64,000 nt of DNA from Hymenobacter jeollabukensis (GCF_005771675.1 NZ_VAJM01000003.1:310001-374000), one strand, 5' to 3'. Shown: positions 32,446 to 41,900, numbered from the stretch's first letter. Translations and numbers: made by a program. Notes: a model not told the origin generated them from the letters alone.

Positions 32446-34254
32446 ATGTTTGAGCAACTCCCCACCGCCGCCGTTCCCGGGCCCCTGGCCCTGCTCGATA
32501 TGCTCACTGCCGACCTTCCTCTGCCCGCCGGATTTGGGGGCCGCTCGCGCGCTGCGCTGCGGCCCGTGCTGCAGCGTTTCACCCACCTGCGCGAGCTGCA
32601 GCGCCTCTACGAGCAGGCCGCCGAGCTGACGGGCCTGGAGTTCGTGGCCGCCATTCTGCAGCGCCTGCAGATTACGGTGGAGTACGACGCGGCCGAACTG
32701 CGCCGCGTGCCCGCCGCCGGCGCCTTCCTTGCCGTGGCCAACCACCCCAGCGGCATGCTCGACGGGCTGGTGCTGCTGCACGTGCTGGGCCAGGCCCGCC
32801 CCGAGCTGCGCACCGTGGCCAACGAACTGCTGGCCCCGCTGCTGCCCCAGCTGCACCAGCAGTTCGTGCTGGTACGCCCCGACGCCGAGGATGCCCCGCG
32901 CAACGTCCCGGGCCTGCGCCGCCTGCTGCAGTTCCTCCACAACGACGTGCCGCTGTTACTCTTCCCGGCCGGCGAAGTAGCCCACCGCCACGCCCCGTTC
33001 GGGCCCGTCGAGGAATCGGCCTGGCACCCCACGGCGGGGCGGCTCATGCGGGCGGCGCGGCTGCCGGTGCTGCCGGTGTGGGTGAGCGGGCACAACAGCC
33101 GCTCGTTCGACTGGCTGGGGCTGGTGCACCCGCTGCTGCGCACGGCCCGCCTGCCCGCCGAGCTGCTCAACAAGCGCGGCCACACCGTGCAGGTGCGCAT
33201 CGGGCAGGCGGTGAGCCCGCAGGAGCTGCACCAGCAGCCCGCTGACGCGCAGATGCCCTACCTGCGGGCCCGGGTGCACGCGCTGGCCCCGGCCACGCTC
33301 AGCCGCTCGGCCGCCCTGCTGGCGCCGCTGAAGCAGGCCACCAATGCGCCCGCGGACGTGGTGGCCGAAACCCACCCCGCGCTCATCGAAGCCGATTTGG
33401 CCGCACTGCGCCCGGCGCGGCGTCTGGTACAGAGCCGGCAGTGGGAAGTGTACGTGGCCAGGAAAAAGGAAATTCCGAACGTGCTGCGCGAAATCGGACG
33501 GCTGCGGGAGCTGACTTTCCGCCGCGAAGGGGAGGGCACCCTGCAGGCCATCGACCTGGATAAGCACGATGACTACTACCGCCACCTGTTCGTGTACGAC
33601 CGGGCAGCGCGCAAGCTGGTGGCCGCCTACCGCATCGGGCCGGGGCGGGCCATCCTGCGCCAGCACGGGCGGCGCGGGTTTTACCTGGATTCGCTGTTTC
33701 GGCTGCGGCGGGGGCTGAAGCCGCTGCTACGCCAGTCGCTGGAGCTGGGCCGCTCCTTCGTGCGCGAGGAGTACCAACGCCAGCCCATGCCGCTGGCCCT
33801 GCTCTGGAAGGGCATTGCCGCCTACCTCAGCCAGCACCCCGAGTACCGCTACCTCATCGGGCCGGTGAGCATCAGCAACCGCTTTACGCCCGCTTCCAAG
33901 GGCGCCATGGTTGACTTCATCCGCCGTCACTGTTTCGACGCGGAGCTGGCCGCGCACGTGCGCCCGCGCAAGCAGTTCCGCTACCGCCCGCTGGATGCGG
34001 CCGAGCGCCCCGGCGTGCTGCAAACCGGTGTCGACAGCATCGACGCGCTGGGGCGCCTGGTAGCCAGCATCGAGCCGCGCGGCCTGGGCATCCCGACGCT
34101 GCTGCGCCAGTACGTGCGGCTGAACGCCCGCTTCATCGGCTTCAACGTGGACCCGGCCTTCAGCAACTCCCTCGACGGCTTCATCGTGCTCGACGCGGCC
34201 GAGCTGCCCGAGCGGGCGCACCGCCTGCTGGAGCGCCTGCCGGCGCAGGGGTGA
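32446..34254 (+). CDS. OlsF-like bifunctional acyltransferase (PlsC + GNAT-type N-acyltransferase)
   Basis: Probably makes an aminoacyl (ornithine- or glycine-type) lipid. The 602-aa protein joins two acyltransferases. Residues about 80-290 are PlsC-like: AVANHPSGMLDGLVLLH (catalytic His/Asp), LLLFPAGEVAHRH and PVLPVWVSGHNS. Residues about 330-590 are OlsB/hemolysin-like N-acyltransferase: REIGRLRELTFRREGEGT, YYRHLFVYDRAARKLVAAYRIG and LIGPVSISNRFTPASKGAM. This O-acyltransferase-then-N-acyltransferase order is that of OlsF of Serratia and Flavobacterium, which performs both steps of ornithine-lipid synthesis. The amino-acid substrate cannot be read from sequence. Membrane-peripheral, cytoplasmic face. 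Confidence 0.85.
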   Translation: MFEQLPTAAVPGPLALLDMLTADLPLPAGFGGRSRAALRPVLQRFTHLRELQRLYEQAAELTGLEFVAAILQRLQITVEYDAAELRRVPAAGAFLAVANHPSGMLDGLVLLHVLGQARPELRTVANELLAPLLPQLHQQFVLVRPDAEDAPRNVPGLRRLLQFLHNDVPLLLFPAGEVAHRHAPFGPVEESAWHPTAGRLMRAARLPVLPVWVSGHNSRSFDWLGLVHPLLRTARLPAELLNKRGHTVQVRIGQAVSPQELHQQPADAQMPYLRARVHALAPATLSRSAALLAPLKQATNAPADVVAETHPALIEADLAALRPARRLVQSRQWEVYVARKKEIPNVLREIGRLRELTFRREGEGTLQAIDLDKHDDYYRHLFVYDRAARKLVAAYRIGPGRAILRQHGRRGFYLDSLFRLRRGLKPLLRQSLELGRSFVREEYQRQPMPLALLWKGIAAYLSQHPEYRYLIGPVSISNRFTPASKGAMVDFIRRHCFDAELAAHVRPRKQFRYRPLDAAERPGVLQTGVDSIDALGRLVASIEPRGLGIPTLLRQYVRLNARFIGFNVDPAFSNSLDGFIVLDAAELPERAHRLLERLPAQG

Positions 34255-34322
34255 GGTATCTGCGTTTTTCGTTGTTCGTTTTGCGGCTCGGGCTTCATCT
34301 TAAGCCGAAAAACAGATCTGTC

Positions 34323-34369
34323 CCAAGCAAAACGGCCCCGAGCACGCGCTCGGGGCCGTTTTTGCTTGG
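34323..34369. terminator. Bidirectional terminator
   Basis: CCAAGCAAAACGGCCCCGAG pairs with its near-complement CTCGGGGCCGTTTTTGCTTGG between the convergent genes ending at 34254 and 34381; a run of Ts is present in both directions. Confidence 0.85.
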
Positions 34370-34380
34370 GGCAGATCCGC

Positions 34381-34959
34381 TTAGTTGCCGGCGCTTTCGG
34401 TGGCGGGCAGGCCCACGCTGCCGTCTTCGGCGGTCGGAATCTGGTTCATGTACGAGCGGAAGCTCATGGCAATTTCGCTGGCAATGGCATTGGCCTGGGC
34501 CCGCACGCGCCGGTCGTTCTTGGTCTTGTCGTTGTTCTTCTCGGCGCGCAGCAGCGAGAGGTAGGCGTCGAGGCTGACCAGCTGGCCCGGCTGCTGCGGA
34601 TCGGGAATGACCTTGAGGTTATTCACGCTGTAGGTGTAGCCCTGGTCGGTGGCCTTAAAGTTGAAATCGAAGCGGGCGGTGCGCTCCAGGTTCTGGCCTT
34701 TGTTGTCGACGGGCTTCAGCTTGATGGTGCCCTGCACGCTCACGGTGCCGGCGGCCGCGTCCGATACGAAGTTGGTTTTGGGGCCGTAGGCGAAATGGTG
34801 GTCGGCCCAGTCGGCGGCGCGGGCGTGCAGGGTGGGCTGGCCGTAGTTTTCGGCGGGCACGCGTTCGGTGTATTCCAACGGGGCGTCGTCGGTTTGCGCG
34901 GCGGCCGGGAAGGCCAGCAGCGCGAAAAGCATTCCGAGCAGGGGTAAGATTCGCTTCAT
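34381..34959 (-). CDS. Exported protein with DUF4468-like domain
   Basis: 192 aa from the ATG at 34957-34959 (MKRILPLLG). Signal peptide to about residue 21 (FPAAAQ). The region LHARAADWADHHFAYGPKTNF, VSVQGTIKLKP and ARFDFNFKATDQGYTYSVNNLKV fits the DUF4468 TBP-like fold found in exported Bacteroidota proteins. The C-terminal helix ANAIASEIAMSFRSYM is also common in that family. Function unknown. Convergent with the acyltransferase gene. Confidence 0.65.
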   Translation of the reverse strand: MKRILPLLGMLFALLAFPAAAQTDDAPLEYTERVPAENYGQPTLHARAADWADHHFAYGPKTNFVSDAAAGTVSVQGTIKLKPVDNKGQNLERTARFDFNFKATDQGYTYSVNNLKVIPDPQQPGQLVSLDAYLSLLRAEKNNDKTKNDRRVRAQANAIASEIAMSFRSYMNQIPTAEDGSVGLPATESAGN

Positions 34960-35355
34960 AGTGCAGCAGAAAGGCAATGGTGAAGGCTTGGAAATGTGCT
35001 GTGCAAAACTCGGGCGTAACTGTGGCGGCCGGGTTACGGTTCTGTTAGCAAAACATGACCGAATACGCGGGGCGCAATGGTTATTACCGCGAATTTGAAT
35101 GAAAGTTAATCATCGATTTTGGATTATTTCTATCATTGCGCATTTTCAACAAACTATCCATTTCCATCGGGGATTAGTAAAAAATGCAATCCTTTGTGGC
35201 TTTGGTTTGCTGAGATATTACTAGGGAAATAGTTGTAAATTATTGGTTAGCAAAGCAATGTATCTGGGCCTGCACGCGCGGTGCCCGCTTTTTGATAATA
35301 GAAGAGCGAAGCGCAGGTAACATTTCCGTAACACACAAAATATTCTCCGTCCTGC

Positions 35356-35385
35356 TTGTGGTGTATCAGAACTTGGATACTTTTG
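35356..35385 (+). promoter_or_regulatory. Consensus Bacteroidota promoter
   Basis: TTG (35356-35358), exactly 19 nt, then TACTTTTG (35378-35385), a perfect TTG-N19-TAnnTTTG promoter; expected start of transcription near 35392. It ends a ~400-base AT-rich gene-free stretch (34978-35355) in which nothing else is recognised. Confidence 0.8.
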
Positions 35386-35391
35386 CGACGT

Positions 35392-35541
35392 GCTTCTCCA
35401 CAATCAACATCAGATGAAGCGTAGAACCGTCGCTCCGTCGGTTCTGCAACGGGGTCGAAACCCGTTTCCTGCCGTTGATTTCGTTTCGTCTTCCCGTCTT
35501 TTCTTCGTTGGCCGCCCGGTTGTTACCGGAGCGGTTTTTTT
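35392..35541 (+). ncRNA. Candidate structured small RNA or leader
   Basis: About 150 nt between the consensus promoter and an intrinsic terminator. Hairpin 1: AGAACCG (35423-35429) with CGGTTCT (35439-35445). Hairpin 2: AACGGG (35448-35453) with CCCGTT (35461-35466). Then a pyrimidine-rich single-stranded stretch, then terminator hairpin CCG-CCGG/CCGG-CGG (35512-35534) with seven Ts. An ATG at 35414 opens a frame but it reads through the terminator, so a coding role is unlikely. Could be a free small RNA or a regulated leader for the 42-aa ORF. Not recognised as 6S, tmRNA, RNase P or SRP RNA. Confidence 0.5.
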
Positions 35542-35621
35542 GTGTCCGCTTAGCTTGGATGCAGGGGACAACGGCTGGCTTCGCTAACATCTCACATCCT
35601 CATAAGCCCATTTCTCCAGTA

Positions 35622-35750
35622 ATGGAACAACCCCTGGCACCCGCCACAGCTCAGAACTACAATCGGACCGTGACGCCCGAGCGCATGGCCGTGGTGAAAG
35701 TATGGGATGCCATGCTGCGCGGTGCCCGTCAGTATGTAGAGGCCCGCTAG
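35622..35750 (+). CDS. 42-aa small ORF
   Basis: ATG 35622 to TAG 35750 encodes MEQPLAPATAQNYNRTVTPE followed by a helical half, RMAVVKVWDAMLRGARQYVEAR. It has its own terminator 15 nt downstream and lies 80 nt beyond the small-RNA candidate's terminator, so it may be expressed by readthrough of that element. The helix is amphipathic and basic. No homologue recognised; coding is inferred from the layout. Confidence 0.45.
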   Translation: MEQPLAPATAQNYNRTVTPERMAVVKVWDAMLRGARQYVEAR

Positions 35751-35765
35751 GCATTGCGCCTTTGC

Positions 35766-35799
35766 AAGGCCCGGTTGTTCTGCCGGGCCTTTTGTTTTT
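35766..35799 (+). terminator. Intrinsic terminator after the 42-aa ORF
   Basis: AAGGCCCGG pairs with CCGGGCCTT, followed by TTGTTTTT. Confidence 0.85.
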
Positions 35800-36129
35800 A
35801 CAACACTGGCGCCGGTTACGCAACTCCATGCCGTAGCCGGCGCCAGCCGGTCAAATTTTCTTGCTTTTCCCGGTTGGCCTGAAACGCAGCGCCGGCGGAG
35901 AAAAGAACCCAACAGCAGTGAGTATGACGGCAGTGAGTTCCGTTCTGCGAGGCCAGCCGAGGCATCTGTGCCGACTAAGTCGGGCAAATTCGGTGAGCAC
36001 AAAGGTGTCCGCGGAAGCGGTGCAGGTGCTTCGGCCAGCTTCGCAGGACGCGCTACGGCCCGCTCGTTGCTCCCAGGGTTCTTTCCTTTGCGCAGGCTAA
36101 CCGCCCGAACCAGATAGCCCCAACGCACT
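35800..36129. other. Gene-free interval upstream of the pyrimidine genes
   Basis: 330 bases. GCGCCGGTTACG...CGTAGCCGGCGCC (35810-35845) is an imperfect hairpin. The minus-strand frame over this region lacks a recognisable domain and coding bias. The promoter of pyrD should lie near 36060-36110 but no clear -7 box is visible. Confidence 0.35.
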
Positions 36130-37008
36130 ATGCAACTCGGACCTTCCCTTACGCTGCAGAACCCCGTGTGCCTGGCCGCCGCCCCCTGGCAGCTGCCCGA
36201 CGGCCTCGGCTACGAGCACCTTGGTGCCATTTTTACCAAGACCGTCATCATGGAGCCGCGCCCCGGCAGCCGGGGCGAAGGCATCATCAAAGTAGCCGAT
36301 GCCTCGCTGCTGAACACCACTGACCGCCGCACCGACGGCGCCGAGCAGCTGGTGCAGGAACATCTGCCGCAGCTGCGGCGCCACCACGTGCCCGTGCTGG
36401 TGAGCATCACCGCCCCCGGCATCCCCGGATTCCGCAAAATCGCCCGCTACCTGGCCCGCGAAGCCGCGGGTCAGATTGCCGGGGTGGAAGTGTACATCAG
36501 CAGCGCCAGCACCGAAAAAGGCTTCGAGCTGACCCCGCGCTTCGTGCGCGAGGCCGTGGAAGCCGTGCGCAACGAGCTGGGCCCTGACCTGGCCCTCATT
36601 GTGAAGCTGCCGCCCTGGCCCGACCACGTCCGCGCCCTCGGCCTGGCCGCCCAGCAGGGCGGCGCCACCGCCCTGGCCGCTTCCAACACCCTGAAAGCCC
36701 TGCACCTGCCCGAAGCCGGGGACCCGATTCTGGGCGGCCTTTCGGGCGAGGCGCTGCGGCCCATTGCCCTGCGCTGCGTGTACGAGCTGGCCCACGACGA
36801 GCAGATCAAGCTGCCCGTCATCGGCACCGGCGGCATCTTCACCGCCCAGCACGTGCGCGACTACCTGCGCTGCGGCGCCGCGGCCGTGCAGGTGGCCACC
36901 GGCGAATGGCTGGAGCCCGGCCTCTCCGGTCGTTTGGCCACAGAGTGGAGCGAAACCGCATCCGAACCTGAAACCGCCGATAACTCAGCCGCCACATGGA
37001 ACAGCTAA
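36130..37008 (+). CDS. pyrD: Divergent dihydroorotate dehydrogenase (class 1-like)
   Basis: Predicted FMN-dependent oxidation of dihydroorotate to orotate. The TIM-barrel of 292 aa has the FMN-phosphate half well conserved (ALAASNTLK, GGLSGEALRPIALRCV, LPVIGTGGIFTAQHVRDYL, GAAAVQVAT). However the active-site loop normally reading N-x-S-C-P-N is here VEVYISSASTEKGFE: the Asn, Cys and Pro-Asn are missing and only serines are available as the catalytic base. The gene overlaps pyrF by 13 nt and precedes pyrE, which supports a pyrimidine role. It could be a functional serine-type variant or a related barrel enzyme. No pyrK-like partner is seen. Confidence 0.7.
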   Translation: MQLGPSLTLQNPVCLAAAPWQLPDGLGYEHLGAIFTKTVIMEPRPGSRGEGIIKVADASLLNTTDRRTDGAEQLVQEHLPQLRRHHVPVLVSITAPGIPGFRKIARYLAREAAGQIAGVEVYISSASTEKGFELTPRFVREAVEAVRNELGPDLALIVKLPPWPDHVRALGLAAQQGGATALAASNTLKALHLPEAGDPILGGLSGEALRPIALRCVYELAHDEQIKLPVIGTGGIFTAQHVRDYLRCGAAAVQVATGEWLEPGLSGRLATEWSETASEPETADNSAATWNS

Positions 37009-37766
37009 CCCGCCGCGCCCAGACGGCCAATTCCCTGCTCTGCGTGGGCCTTGACCCGGTTGGGGACAACGTGGAGTCTCGCCTACAACAGGTGGTCGAA
37101 GAAACGGCTGAGTATGCCGCCGGCTTCAAGCCCAACCTGGCCTTTTTCCTGGCCCGCCCCGATGGCGTGGCCCTGCTGCAGCGCCTGCGCCAGTGGATTC
37201 CCCAGGGCGTGCCGATGATTCTCGACGGCAAATTCGGCGACATTGCCAACACCGCCGAGCGGTACGCCGCCTTTGCCTACGACGTCATCGGGGCTGACGG
37301 CGTGACGGTGAATCCATACATGGGCGAAGACGCTATTCTGCCCTTCGCCCGGCCCGGCAAGGCCGTGTTCGTGCTGGCCAAAACGTCGAACAAGCCCGTG
37401 CACTCCTGGCAGGATCAGGAGCTGGTGAAGGGCGGCACCGTCAGCGACTTTTCGGCCGACGTGGTGCAGACCCTGACCCACGAGTACCCCGGCCTCGGCC
37501 TGGTGGTGGGCGCCACGAATCCGGCCGCCCTCGGCCGCCTGCGCCAGCGCTGCCCCGAGCTGTGGTTTCTGGTGCCCGGCGTGGGCGCCCAGGGCGGCGA
37601 CCTGGCCGCCACCGTGCAGGCCGGCTGCCGCGCCTCCGACGGCCTCGGCGTGCTCATCAATACTTCCCGTGCCCTGTGGCAGGCCGCCGAGCCCGGCGCC
37701 GCTGCCCGAGAACTTACTTCCCAAATCAATGCCCTACGCGCCGAGCGACTTTCAGCAACACTTTGA
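36996..37766 (+). CDS. pyrF: Orotidine 5'-phosphate decarboxylase (type 2)
   Basis: Decarboxylates OMP to UMP, the last step of pyrimidine biosynthesis. The 256-aa protein carries the type 2 signatures LCVGLDPVGDN at the N-terminus, FKPNLAFF, and the catalytic DGKFGDI (Asp-Lys-Asp tetrad) near residue 72, with VTVNPYMGEDAI and LVVGATNPA further on. Length is normal for the type 2 group. Its start overlaps the end of pyrD by 13 nt and its end overlaps pyrE by 38 nt, so the three are translationally coupled in one operon. Confidence 0.95.
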   Translation: MEQLTRRAQTANSLLCVGLDPVGDNVESRLQQVVEETAEYAAGFKPNLAFFLARPDGVALLQRLRQWIPQGVPMILDGKFGDIANTAERYAAFAYDVIGADGVTVNPYMGEDAILPFARPGKAVFVLAKTSNKPVHSWQDQELVKGGTVSDFSADVVQTLTHEYPGLGLVVGATNPAALGRLRQRCPELWFLVPGVGAQGGDLAATVQAGCRASDGLGVLINTSRALWQAAEPGAAARELTSQINALRAERLSATL

Positions 37767-38346
37767 GCAGCAGCTCCGCGGCGAAGATGCCCTGCTGAGC
37801 GGCCACTTCCGCCTTTCCTCCGGCCTGCACTCCGATACCTACGTGCAGTGCGCCCGTTTCCTGCGCCGCCCCGATCTGGCCGCGCCGGCCCTCTCGGTGC
37901 TGGCCGACCTCATCCGCGAAGCCGGTCTGCAGCCCGACGTAGTCGTCGGCCCGGCCATGGGCGGCGTGGTGGTGAGCTACGAGCTGGCCCGGCAGCTGGC
38001 CGTGCCCGGCATCTTCACCGAGCGCGACGCCGACACCAAGATGACCCTGCGCCGCGGCTTCACTTTGGAGCCCGGCCAGAAGGTTATCATCGCCGAAGAC
38101 GTGGTGACGACCGGAAAATCGACGATGGAGGTGGCGGTGGTGCTGCGCGCCATGGGCGTGGAGGTGCTGGGCGTGGCCTGCCTGATCGACCGGACGGGCG
38201 GGCAGCACGGACTGGATTTCCCGCTGTTTGCGCTGCTGCCGGTGCAGGCCGCCACGTATCAGCCCGAAAATTGCCCGCTGTGCGCCAAGGGTATTCCGGC
38301 CGTCAAGCCCGGTAGCCGGCCCGATGCGGTGCCGGCCGTTGGGTAA
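37729..38346 (+). CDS. pyrE: Orotate phosphoribosyltransferase
   Basis: Joins orotate to PRPP to give OMP. 205 aa from ATG 37729 (MPYAPSDFQQHF); the family opening FQQHFEQQ-LLSGHFRLSSGLHSDTYVQ is complete, and the PRPP-binding loop is VIIAEDVVTTGKSTMEVA. A C-terminal CPLCAKG pair of cysteines is common in this branch. The start overlaps pyrF by 38 nt. The TTG-N21-TACCTTTG promoter of the purine genes overlaps its stop codon, so pyrimidine and purine runs are distinct transcription units. Confidence 0.95.
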   Translation: MPYAPSDFQQHFEQQLRGEDALLSGHFRLSSGLHSDTYVQCARFLRRPDLAAPALSVLADLIREAGLQPDVVVGPAMGGVVVSYELARQLAVPGIFTERDADTKMTLRRGFTLEPGQKVIIAEDVVTTGKSTMEVAVVLRAMGVEVLGVACLIDRTGGQHGLDFPLFALLPVQAATYQPENCPLCAKGIPAVKPGSRPDAVPAVG

Positions 38347-38370
38347 GGTCGGCCGGAGTCGTTACCTTTG
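38339..38370 (+). promoter_or_regulatory. Promoter of the purine gene run
   Basis: TTG (38339-38341), 21 nt, TACCTTTG (38363-38370). Start of transcription would be near 38377, leaving a leader of about 550 nt before purL. Confidence 0.6.
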
Positions 38371-38376
38371 CATCTC

Positions 38377-38924
38377 CTTCGCTACTCTGTGCAACGAAGT
38401 CTCTCTCATACCAACCCCCCGCTGACCCGAACGACGCTGCTGGCCGACTTCGACAGCATGTGGCGCGGCAGCGCGCTCTTCAGCGTAGCCGCGGGGCATC
38501 GGCTCGACGTGTTGCGGGGTGAGGTGGAGGAGCGAATAGCCGAGCGCCAGACGCAGCGCCTTGCTGCTTCAGTACCGCCGCACAGCGAATCGTCTGCCAG
38601 TATTTCCGACTTACGAAAGCAGCTGCGAAAACCCGTAGCTGCGCCGTTCGGAAACCACCTGGAAAACAACTGCGAAGTTTTTTCTGCTGATTCTGACCGG
38701 AGCCCGGCTCCGCAACCTCGTGTAAGCCGCCTCGTGGCCCGTTCGTCGGGCGCGGGGCGGCTTACCGCGTTTTGGGAGGTAGCGCGAATCGAAGAGCGGC
38801 GCAAGCTGCGTTTCACTTCGCGTTTCCCGGAACGTCCCTCATTCGGGCGGTATTCACCCAACTGCCAATTGTTCAGGAGTCCATCGTTCAACGATACGCG
38901 AACGGAACGTTCGCGCTACATGCT
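38377..38924 (+). other. Long untranslated leader of purL with strong hairpin
   Basis: 548 bases with normal GC content but no third-position bias in any frame and no recognised domain, so I do not call a gene. It contains a 10-bp stem GTAAGCCGCC/GGCGGCTTAC (38722-38765) with an inner GCCCG/CGGGC hairpin, and a smaller GCAGCTGCGAAAACCCGTAGCTGC hairpin (38629-38652). No T-run follows the large stem. Could be a regulated leader, a degenerate gene or a structured RNA; no known purine-responsive riboswitch motif is recognised. Confidence 0.45.
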
Positions 38925-41900
38925 TTGAGTAACACCGCCTCCCATACCATCCAACTGATTCCGCGCCCCGGCCAGCACGACGGCGAAGGCGCCCGCGTGG
39001 CCGAAGCCGCCCGGCGGCACCTGCACCTGCTCACCGGCGCGGTACAAACCAGCGCCGTGTACACCGTGCGCTACCCGCTGACGGCCGAACAGCTCGAAAG
39101 CTTCGCCGCCCGGTGCCTGCAGGACCCGCTGCTCAACGACGCCGCGCTGGACCAGTGGGCCGTGGCCCCGGCGTTCAAGAGCTACATCCTCGTGGCGAAA
39201 GGCCCCGGCGTGACCGACGACGAAGGCACCTCGGCTCAGAACGCCCTGCAGGACTTCCTCGGGCTGGACCTGGACATTCGCACCCAGCACATCTTCAGCA
39301 AGCGCCTGTACCTGCTGGAAAACGAGCTGCCGGAAGTAGACCTGCGCCACCTGGCCGAAGAGCTGCTGGGTAACAAGCTCATCAACCGCTTCGTGGTGGG
39401 CCACACCGCCCAGGGCATCCGCGACTTCACGCCCCAGCCCGGCGGCGGCGCCGACTCGACCACGCACACCATCCGCCTGGAAAACCTGACGGATGCCGAG
39501 CTGCTGCAACTCTCGAAGGAGAACGTGTACGCGCTGAACCTGGAGGAAATGCAGGCCATCCGGGACTACTACTACTCGAAGGAGACGCAGATCAGCCGCG
39601 CCGAGGCGGGCCTGACGCCCGACCCGACGGACTGCGAGCTGGAAATCCTGGCCCAGACCTGGTCGGAGCACTGCAAGCACAAGGAATTCGCGGCCGTCAT
39701 CCGCTACCGCAACGCCGTCACGGGCGAGGAAAAGGAAGTCGACGGGCTGTTCAAGACCTATATCAAAGGCGCCACGTCGGAAGTGGACCGGCTGCTGCGC
39801 GCCAACGGCAACGACTGGCTGATCAAGGTGTTTTCGGACAACGCCGGCGCGGTGCGGATTAACAAGGATTCGTTGTTCGTCTGGAAGGTCGAAACTCACA
39901 ACTCGCCCTCGGCCATCGACCCCTACGGCGGAGCCATTACCGGCATCCTGGGCAACAACCGCGACCCGCTGGCTACCGGCATCGGCGGCGCGCGGCTGCT
40001 CTTTAATACCAATGTGCTCTGCTTCGGCCCGCCGAACTGGGCCGGGCCGCTGCTGACGGGGCAGCTGCACCCGCGCCGGGTATTCGAAGGCGTGCGCAAG
40101 GGCATCGAGGACGGTGGCAACAAGTCGGGCGTGCCGACGGTGAACGGCGCCATCGTGTTCGATGAGCGCTACCGCGGCAAGCCGCTGGTATATTGCGGCA
40201 CCGGCGCGGTGCTGCCCATGCAGCTCGACGGCAAGGACGCCTGGGAGAAAATCATCGACGCCGGCGACCGGATCATCATGGCCGGCGGCCGGGTGGGCAA
40301 GGACGGCATCCACGGCGCCACCTTCAGCAGCATCGAGCTGGACGAAGCCGCGCCGGCCACGGCCGTGCAGATTGGTTCGCCCATCACGCAGAAGCTGGCC
40401 ATGGATTTCCTGCTGCTGGCCACGCGCCGGGGGCTGATCAAGTGCAGCACCGACAACGGCGCGGGCGGCCTGTCCTCGTCGGTGGGCGAGCTGGCTGGCA
40501 TTAGCAATGGCGCCACGGTGGAGCTGGAACGCGTGCCGCTGAAGTACCCCGGTCTGCGCCCCTGGGAGATTTTCCTGTCGGAGTCGCAGGAGCGGTTTAC
40601 GCTGGTGGTGGAGCCCGCGAAGCTGGCCGAGCTGCACGCGCTGGCCGCCGAAATGGAAGTGGAGCTGTCGGACATCGGCCACTTCACCGACAACGGCCGC
40701 CTCGACGTGACCTTCGACGGGCAGCCGGTGGCGTCGCTGGCCCTGGAATTCCTGCACGAGGGCGTGCCGCGCAAGGTGCTCGACGCCGAGTGGCAGCTGC
40801 CGACCCTGCACGAGCCCAAGCTGCCCGCTTCGCTCGACGCCACGGACCTGCTGCTGAAGCTGCTCGGGGCGCTGAACATCTGCTCCCGCGAGGCCGTGAT
40901 TCGGCAGTACGACCACGAGGTGAAGGGCCGCACCGTTGTTAAGCCCCTGATGGGCCGCACCGGCCAAGCCCCGCAGGACGCGGCCGTGGTGCAGTTCAAC
41001 TTCGAGTCGTGGGAAGGCGTAGCCGTCAGCAACGGCATCCTGCCCCGCTACGGCGACATTGACCCCTACCAGATGTCGGCCGGCGCCTTTGATGAGGCCG
41101 TGCGGCAGATTATTTCGGTGGGCGGCAAGCTGCCCAACCTGACGCCCGGCGACGGGATTTTCTGGTCGGTGAACGACAACTTCTGCGTGCCCGACTCGGT
41201 GTACGACCCCGTCACCAACCCCGACGGCAAGCAGAAGCTGGCGGCCCTGGTGCAGCTCTGCGAGGCCCTGCGCGACATGTGCGTGGCGTACCACATCCCG
41301 CTGACCTCGGGCAAGGACTCGATGAAAAACGACTTCAAGGCCGACGGGCAGAAGATTTCGGTGCCGCCCACGGTGCTCTACTCCATGACCGCCCTGATGC
41401 CCGACGTGCGCCGCGCCGTCACCTCCGACTTCAAGGCCCCCGGCGACGTGGTGTACCTGCTCGGCGACACCTACGACGAGCTGGGCGGCTCGGAGCTGTA
41501 CCACCTCTTCGGCGAGCTGGGCCAGCACGTGCCCCACGTACGTCCCGAAGAAGCCAAGGACCTGTACCAGAAAGTAGGGGAGGCCCACGAGCAGAACCTG
41601 ATCCTGTCCTGCCACGACCTCTCCGACGGCGGCCTGGCCGTAGCCGTGGCCGAAAGCCTGTTCGGCGACGACCAGCTGGGCGCCGAGCTGACCCTGGCCG
41701 GCGAGCTGCCGACCCTGACGGAGCTGTTCTCGGAAAGCCACTCGCGCTTCGTGGCCACCGTGGCCCCGGAGGACGTGGTAGCCTTTGAGGCGCTGATGAA
41801 CGGCCGCGCCACCCGCCTGGGCATCGTAACTGATGGTGGCCGTTTGGTGATTCGTCACCAGGAGAAAGTGGTGGTGGACGCCGCCACGACTGAGCTGCGC

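Noticed and set aside
35414-35587. Frame beginning MKRRTVAPSVL within the small-RNA candidate
   Set aside because: It reads through the intrinsic terminator, and its codons overlap conserved-looking stems; RNA structure explains the sequence better.
38368-38928. 186-codon frame across the purL leader
   Set aside because: No third-position bias, no recognisable domain; treated as untranslated leader.
38916-41858. 980-codon open frame antisense to purL
   Set aside because: A shadow of the GC-rich purL codons; no domain, start context or promoter.
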